NCBI GenBank assembly: GCA_029721515.1
Contig: CM056550.1
Location: 26,588,119-26,652,118, forward strand
DNA: 64,000 nt
Reading direction: 5' to 3'
DNA from: Synanceia verrucosa
Lineage: Eukaryota > Chordata > Actinopteri > Perciformes > Synanceiidae
Shown: piece after piece, positions 59,540-64,000 of the stretch
Layout: the number at the start of each line of letters is the position of its first letter
How positions within the stretch are numbered: the stretch's first letter is position 1
Made by a program: the position numbers and the translations under genes
The notes under the pieces: generated by a model
Seen by the model: only the letters and a program-made list of their open reading frames with translations
Database searches by the model: none
Told to the model about the DNA's origin: nothing

Positions 59540-62430
59540 ACTATTTCCCACCCAAAGCATGCTATTTTGCATTTTCACATCATTAAAGGGTATTGAAATC
59601 AACTAACAATAGACGATGGTGGAAAAGTGATTACTCGTCGAGCAGAGTTTTGTGTTTGGAGAACAAAGCTTTGTGTTATCCAAAAGGTTTTCAATGATTT
59701 CAACAATGTGGATGTCAGCTGCAAAGACGAGCACTTTGAGTGGACATAAGCTGTCGCTGCCAAATTGCCAGATATGATTATGGCTGCCGTCTGCAGAGTG
59801 CTCTCTTTATACTAAACTAAACTGTCGTCAGACAGAAAAATAGGGTCCTGGTTGAAATGTAGTAAAGTCGTCCTTTAAGAGAAGACACTAATGCATGATT
59901 ACAAACCAAATTACATTTATAACCTTTGCTTATTAATGAATCTCAGAAAGCACAGTGACTCTGTGCTCAAGGGCAAACATGATTTCTGACATCATGTTTC
60001 TATGATACGTTTGTTGGCAGGCTAACGCTCCATTAGCCTTAAAGAGTGATTCTGTGAAGGTGAAACTGTATGGCTGAGATGGACAGAGGCTTTCTGTCCA
60101 TGAAGTCTCCTCTTTCTCCTCGACATCAGCAGGGGATATGAATCATATGGAGTCTGTTGCTTCTTCCTTCTCAATCACCCCTGGATACAGAATGTAAATA
60201 TTTTTGAATTGAAAAGATGCTGATACTGCTCTTGTGTAGGAACATAGGATGGTTTATCCATCTGCAAATAATCTGGAGACGCTTACACAAAATCATAATT
60301 CTCACAAAAAATACTGTGTTCATTCCCAAACTCATATGATTTACTATTTTTCACTTTCATTAATTTGCAGCAGCAGATATTCATCCAAAAGGAGATATGA
60401 CAGGAAACATTTAACCATTGACTTCACAGGTATTACAGGTGATTTTCCTCCCATAGCAGCGACAGGTAGCTGCAGAACCAAGCTGCTGTGTGGTGCCAAC
60501 GCTTTACATATTGTATGCGCTGTTACGCAACTCCAAAAGGAGTAGTAATACCCTGTTTTATGATCAAAGCGGTTCTGACGTGGAGGATAGCCTGACAGAA
60601 AGGAAAGTTGAAAGAGGCGATGACTTGTTCCCAGGCAGAAGCAGAGGCTGTGACACTGAGGGAGAGAGAGATAATCCTGAGGCTGCTTTACTGATGATGA
60701 CTCATAAAGAAGGTGGCAGCGCTCATACTGAGTGTGTGTCTGCCTCTATAGCCGACGATTACCATCTCTTGAGGATATTTAACATTCTTCCAGTGTGCTC
60801 CAAAATGATGATGTTCATTTTACTGTGGATAACTTAGATTATCTATCTATTTGTGTGTCTGTGTGTGTGTGTCGCCTGGTGAATGGTCCTGTTTGACTAA
60901 TTCCCAGCAGGGATTGGGAAGGCTGCAGCTGAGTGCTGCCCGCCACAGTAATTACAGGAAGAAGCTTTCTTAAGCTGTCTCTCGCTTTCTCCACACCTGG
61001 CTGTGTTCCCTCTCTTGTCAAATGAGCTGTGGTAAAGGTGAAATGATGTATCAAGGGGCCCGCTGTGAATATTTATTGTCGGTCTTCGTCGCGCGAGAAG
61101 TGGAAATTGATTTCACAACTGCAGTTGCACGCTGGCTCCATGTGCTTGTTATAACCCAGCAGATACAGCATTTTTATACAGATGCTGATATTTAAAGGTC
61201 AAAATGTAATATACACCACAGGGCAACAGTTTGGAAGCAAGATTGGATTTGTACAAAATAAAGATCATATTTTCATTGGTATGCTTTGCAACAAAATGAA
61301 CATGAGTAACTCTTGTTTCTTTACTCTGTTGCTTCTTTCAAGCCATTTCTGCGGTAGTTTGTGAGAGATTTGAACGCCATTGATATTTAAGTGATTTGTT
61401 TTCTTACTTTTGCACTACTTTTACAAATGTTCTCGACCCTCAAACCAAGCCCTTCTTTTCATTTGTTGACATTTATTCAGCAGTGGTCTGGTAACATCAA
61501 TGTATAGGTGAAGGTAAATTGAGGAAAATGGTGCATATCAGTGAAAGCAAAGACTCATAGGTATTATGAACAAAATTTTGGCCTGTATTGGCCTTGCTTC
61601 CAAATGCTTAACCTGCAGTGTTTGTTATTTTATATATGGTTAATATAAAGGTATAAAATGAAAAAAACAGAGTCACTTAATGACACCAATTTACAGCATG
61701 TGCTGAACTTTTTACAGTGTAGTGCTGAAAGTGAACCTGTCAGTGCTTTACAGGTGACATTATTTCTGTGGCTTTTCTGATCTTTTCCACAGCAGATAGT
61801 TTGATATGTGGGTGAAGATCAGGTGACATCAATCACACTAACGAGGAGTGGGATGCAGCCAGTAATGACCTGTGCTTTTCTTCCTATGACAATGTCAAAG
61901 TGTCTTCTGTGAGAAAGGTTTCTGCTCAGATAATGTCAGTGTTGTGCAAACACTGGCCCATCACTGAGGGACCCGGTTCAGTTCCTGACAGCGTCAGTGT
62001 GTTTTGAAAGCTGCTAAAGCATCAGGTTCTGGTGACTGCACCAGCAACTCCAGGTCTGTGAAAAACAAACCAGCCGGTCACAGGAGGCAACAGTGAGGTG
62101 AGAACAGATATGAGCTGTTGCTCACAATGACTAAATAGTGGAGAACAAAGTTTTAAAAAAAGTAATTTAATGTGTCTGCTAACAGTTTCATGTTGGATGC
62201 AGTGGAAAACTTAAGTTTTAAATTCTTTCTAAAAGCCATCAGGGGCGACTTCTCTGTTTGCTGGAAGAAGTCTGATTGAATAGAAGTCAATGAGAAAATG
62301 AGCCTCCTTCTCACTTTAGTCATCACCTCTGTAAATCCTGTAAAATTTAGTTAGTGGTAGAGATGAGTGTGATATTGTGATATATATTGTAGTGTGATAT
62401 AAAAATGCCTGCTGTATCGCAATTTTAATG
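59540..62430. other. No recognised gene
   Basis: AT-rich unique DNA without a domain-bearing frame or clear exon. Confidence 0.45.
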
Positions 62431-62442
62431 TGTAGGCTACTT

Positions 62443-62782
62443 GTTACCTCTGCCAAGGAGGTTATGTTTTCACCGGGGTTTGTTTATTTGTTTGTACGTA
62501 TGTTTGTTTGTTGGTTTGCAAAATAACTCAGAAAGTTTTGGACAGATTTTGATGAAATTTTTAGGGTTGGTCAGAAGTGGCTAAACTTAAAACTTGATTA
62601 ATTTTTGGTGGTGATTGGATCCGATTCGCACCATCAAAAATTAATTGGTATTAAGTTAGGCCACTTCTGACCAACCTTGGAAATTTCGTCAAAATCCGTC
62701 CATAACTTTTTGAGTTATTTTGCAAACCAACAAACAAACAAGCGTCTTGTGAAAACATAACCTCTTTGGCGGTGGGGGTAAC
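62443..62782. mobile_element. Foldback MITE with CCTCTGCCAAGGAGGTTATG ends
   Basis: The left arm GTTACCTCTGCCAAGGAGG, then TTATGTTTTCACC, GCAAAATAACTCAGAAAG and GGTTGGTCAGAAGTGGC, is matched inverted by the right arm, ending AACATAACCTCTTTGGCGGT and GGGGGTAAC. Arms are about 150 bp. No coding capacity. Confidence 0.8.
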
Positions 62783-62788
62783 TTTAAA

Positions 62789-62792
<4 letters not shown>

Positions 62793-62820
<28 letters not shown>
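62793..62820. repeat. (GT)/(TA)n microsatellite
   Basis: A short GT run passing into a TA run, immediately beside the foldback element. Confidence 0.93.
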
Positions 62821-63339
62821 CCGTTATCGGGATAAAAAATTAGCTATATCAAGATAGAAAATTTTGTCCATATTGCCCAGCACTACTGGTCTCAGGTTTT
62901 CTTCAACACAGCATGATGTTCATTTCGTAAATGATGGTTCCATGTCGAGTCAAACAGACCAGCAGGAGCTGCTTTAGGACATGGCTGTCTTGTGATTGCT
63001 TGTGCATGTTTTCATCTCAGGACTTTAACCCATTCACAGAGTGTTTTCAGTTTAGGAATGTTTATTATCACATTCTTGGTCACCTCATAATGTCTTAAAC
63101 AGCTCATGGTTGTAACGTCTTGTGTCACTTCTGATTGCAAAAAACAAAGATGGCGATGGCCAAAATGCTGAATTCAAGGCTTCAAAATGTCAGTCACGGG
63201 AACAGTGTGCACTTTTTACATCCAGTCTGCGGTCGTGCCTTACTTCTGTGTTGTGAGCTGAAAATCAAAAACCTGAATGACAAGTGCTACTTCACACTGT
63301 GCATTTTGACAGCTGATTTATTTAGCATTTCCATTAGTA

Positions 63340-63406
63340 TATGACTGTCTGCAGATGACCTCCATCTCCATTTTAAATTTCTAATAAAGTATCTATCTAT
63401 CTATCA
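63340..63406 (+). mobile_element. Retroelement 3' tail with (CTAT)n
   Basis: AATTTCTAATAAAGTATCTA followed by TCTATCTATC is the usual form of a fish non-LTR element tail (AATAAAGTATCTATCTATC). Confidence 0.4.
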
Positions 63407-64000
63407 TTTTTAGCTCAGTGGAAACAACTTTCTCAAACCTCGTAAGTATTGTGTTCCCAAGTGTGTGTTGCTACACTGAGGAGTTTTTTTGTGTGTTTGA
63501 AAGAAAATAGCCCTAGAAAAAGTGCATGATTTATTCATCATTCAAAACCATTTTAGAGCCAAATGTGGACTAAAGGCAAAAAGAAGCCCGAGCTGTCAAT
63601 AGTTTGAGCTCGGCTCTTCCCTGCTGTGGTGGTAAATTCCCCTCAGAGGTTTTGATGCTGCATCCTTTTTTTATTTTCAAGATTCACTCTCTTCCACTGT
63701 CTCCTACAATCCTCTGAACTGCATCTCTCTCTGTCTATTCCCTCTCTCTGTCTCTCCAGCTATTTAAAACAGGCAACCTCATTTACCACCCAAAAGTTTT
63801 ATTTCCCCCCCAAAAAGGTGCAAACGACTTTTTCACAGCAGCAGTGATAAAAGCATTGCAAAATAAGATTTATAGGCCCATTCAAATTTGAAGCATTTTA
63901 ACTCGTTTAAAATTTTGTAATATGCTTCCTATGCCTCCAGCGCAGTTATGGGTATAACAGCAGTGTTGCAGACAAAACAACTATTTCAAGCATTTAGATT
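63407..64000. other. No recognised gene
   Basis: Nothing interpretable beyond ordinary AT-rich sequence at the right edge of the window. Confidence 0.4.

Overview
The window looks like nuclear DNA from a bony fish, probably a percomorph teleost (inference). The support is split vertebrate genes with GT-AG introns, many (CA/GT)n and (GA)n microsatellites, tRNA-derived SINEs, and Tc1/mariner, Harbinger-like and piggyBac-like remnants, with no operons, no CRISPR and no rRNA. Two protein-coding genes can be read with confidence, both on the minus strand. Most other open frames are intronic or intergenic shadows.

From 1906 to 5254 lie four exons of mss51 (zmynd17). This is a MYND zinc-finger protein of the MSS51 family, linked to mitochondrial and muscle energy metabolism. 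Its last exon or exons fall off the left edge. Intron 3 holds a 56-bp minisatellite. The stretch from 5275 to about 8000 is intergenic or mss51 upstream DNA and carries a long (AT)n tract.

From about 8010 to 42170 (perhaps 44.3 kb) lies capn15, the calpain-15 / small-optic-lobes homologue. Eleven exons from 28291 down to 10629 join in perfect phase. They encode 1144 residues: six RanBP2-type zinc fingers, a calpain protease core with Cys607, His772 and Asn792, and the conserved SOL C-terminus. A 3'UTR of about 2.6 kb follows. Two further exons, at 40390-40243 and 42170-42131, join in frame upstream of the canonical Met and would add 70 residues. A perfect NRF1 palindrome lies 243 bp upstream of that outer ATG. 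A second CpG-rich block at 43.9-44.4 kb has a strong minus-strand splice donor and is probably an alternative promoter.

From 44.4 to 64 kb no gene can be read with confidence. One plus-strand open segment ending in a good donor (46782-46874) may begin an unrecognised gene. The rest is rich in mobile-element remnants: two SINEs with target duplications, a Tc1/mariner remnant with TIRs and TA duplication, a SINE nested in an older repeat, and two foldback elements. The 11.9-kb capn15 intron adds a Harbinger-like element with perfect 16-bp TIRs, a TTAA-flanked piggyBac-like element, and a further short TIR element. No wholly new functional system was found. The most useful observations are the in-frame N-terminal capn15 extension, the mss51-capn15 linkage and the well-bounded mobile elements.
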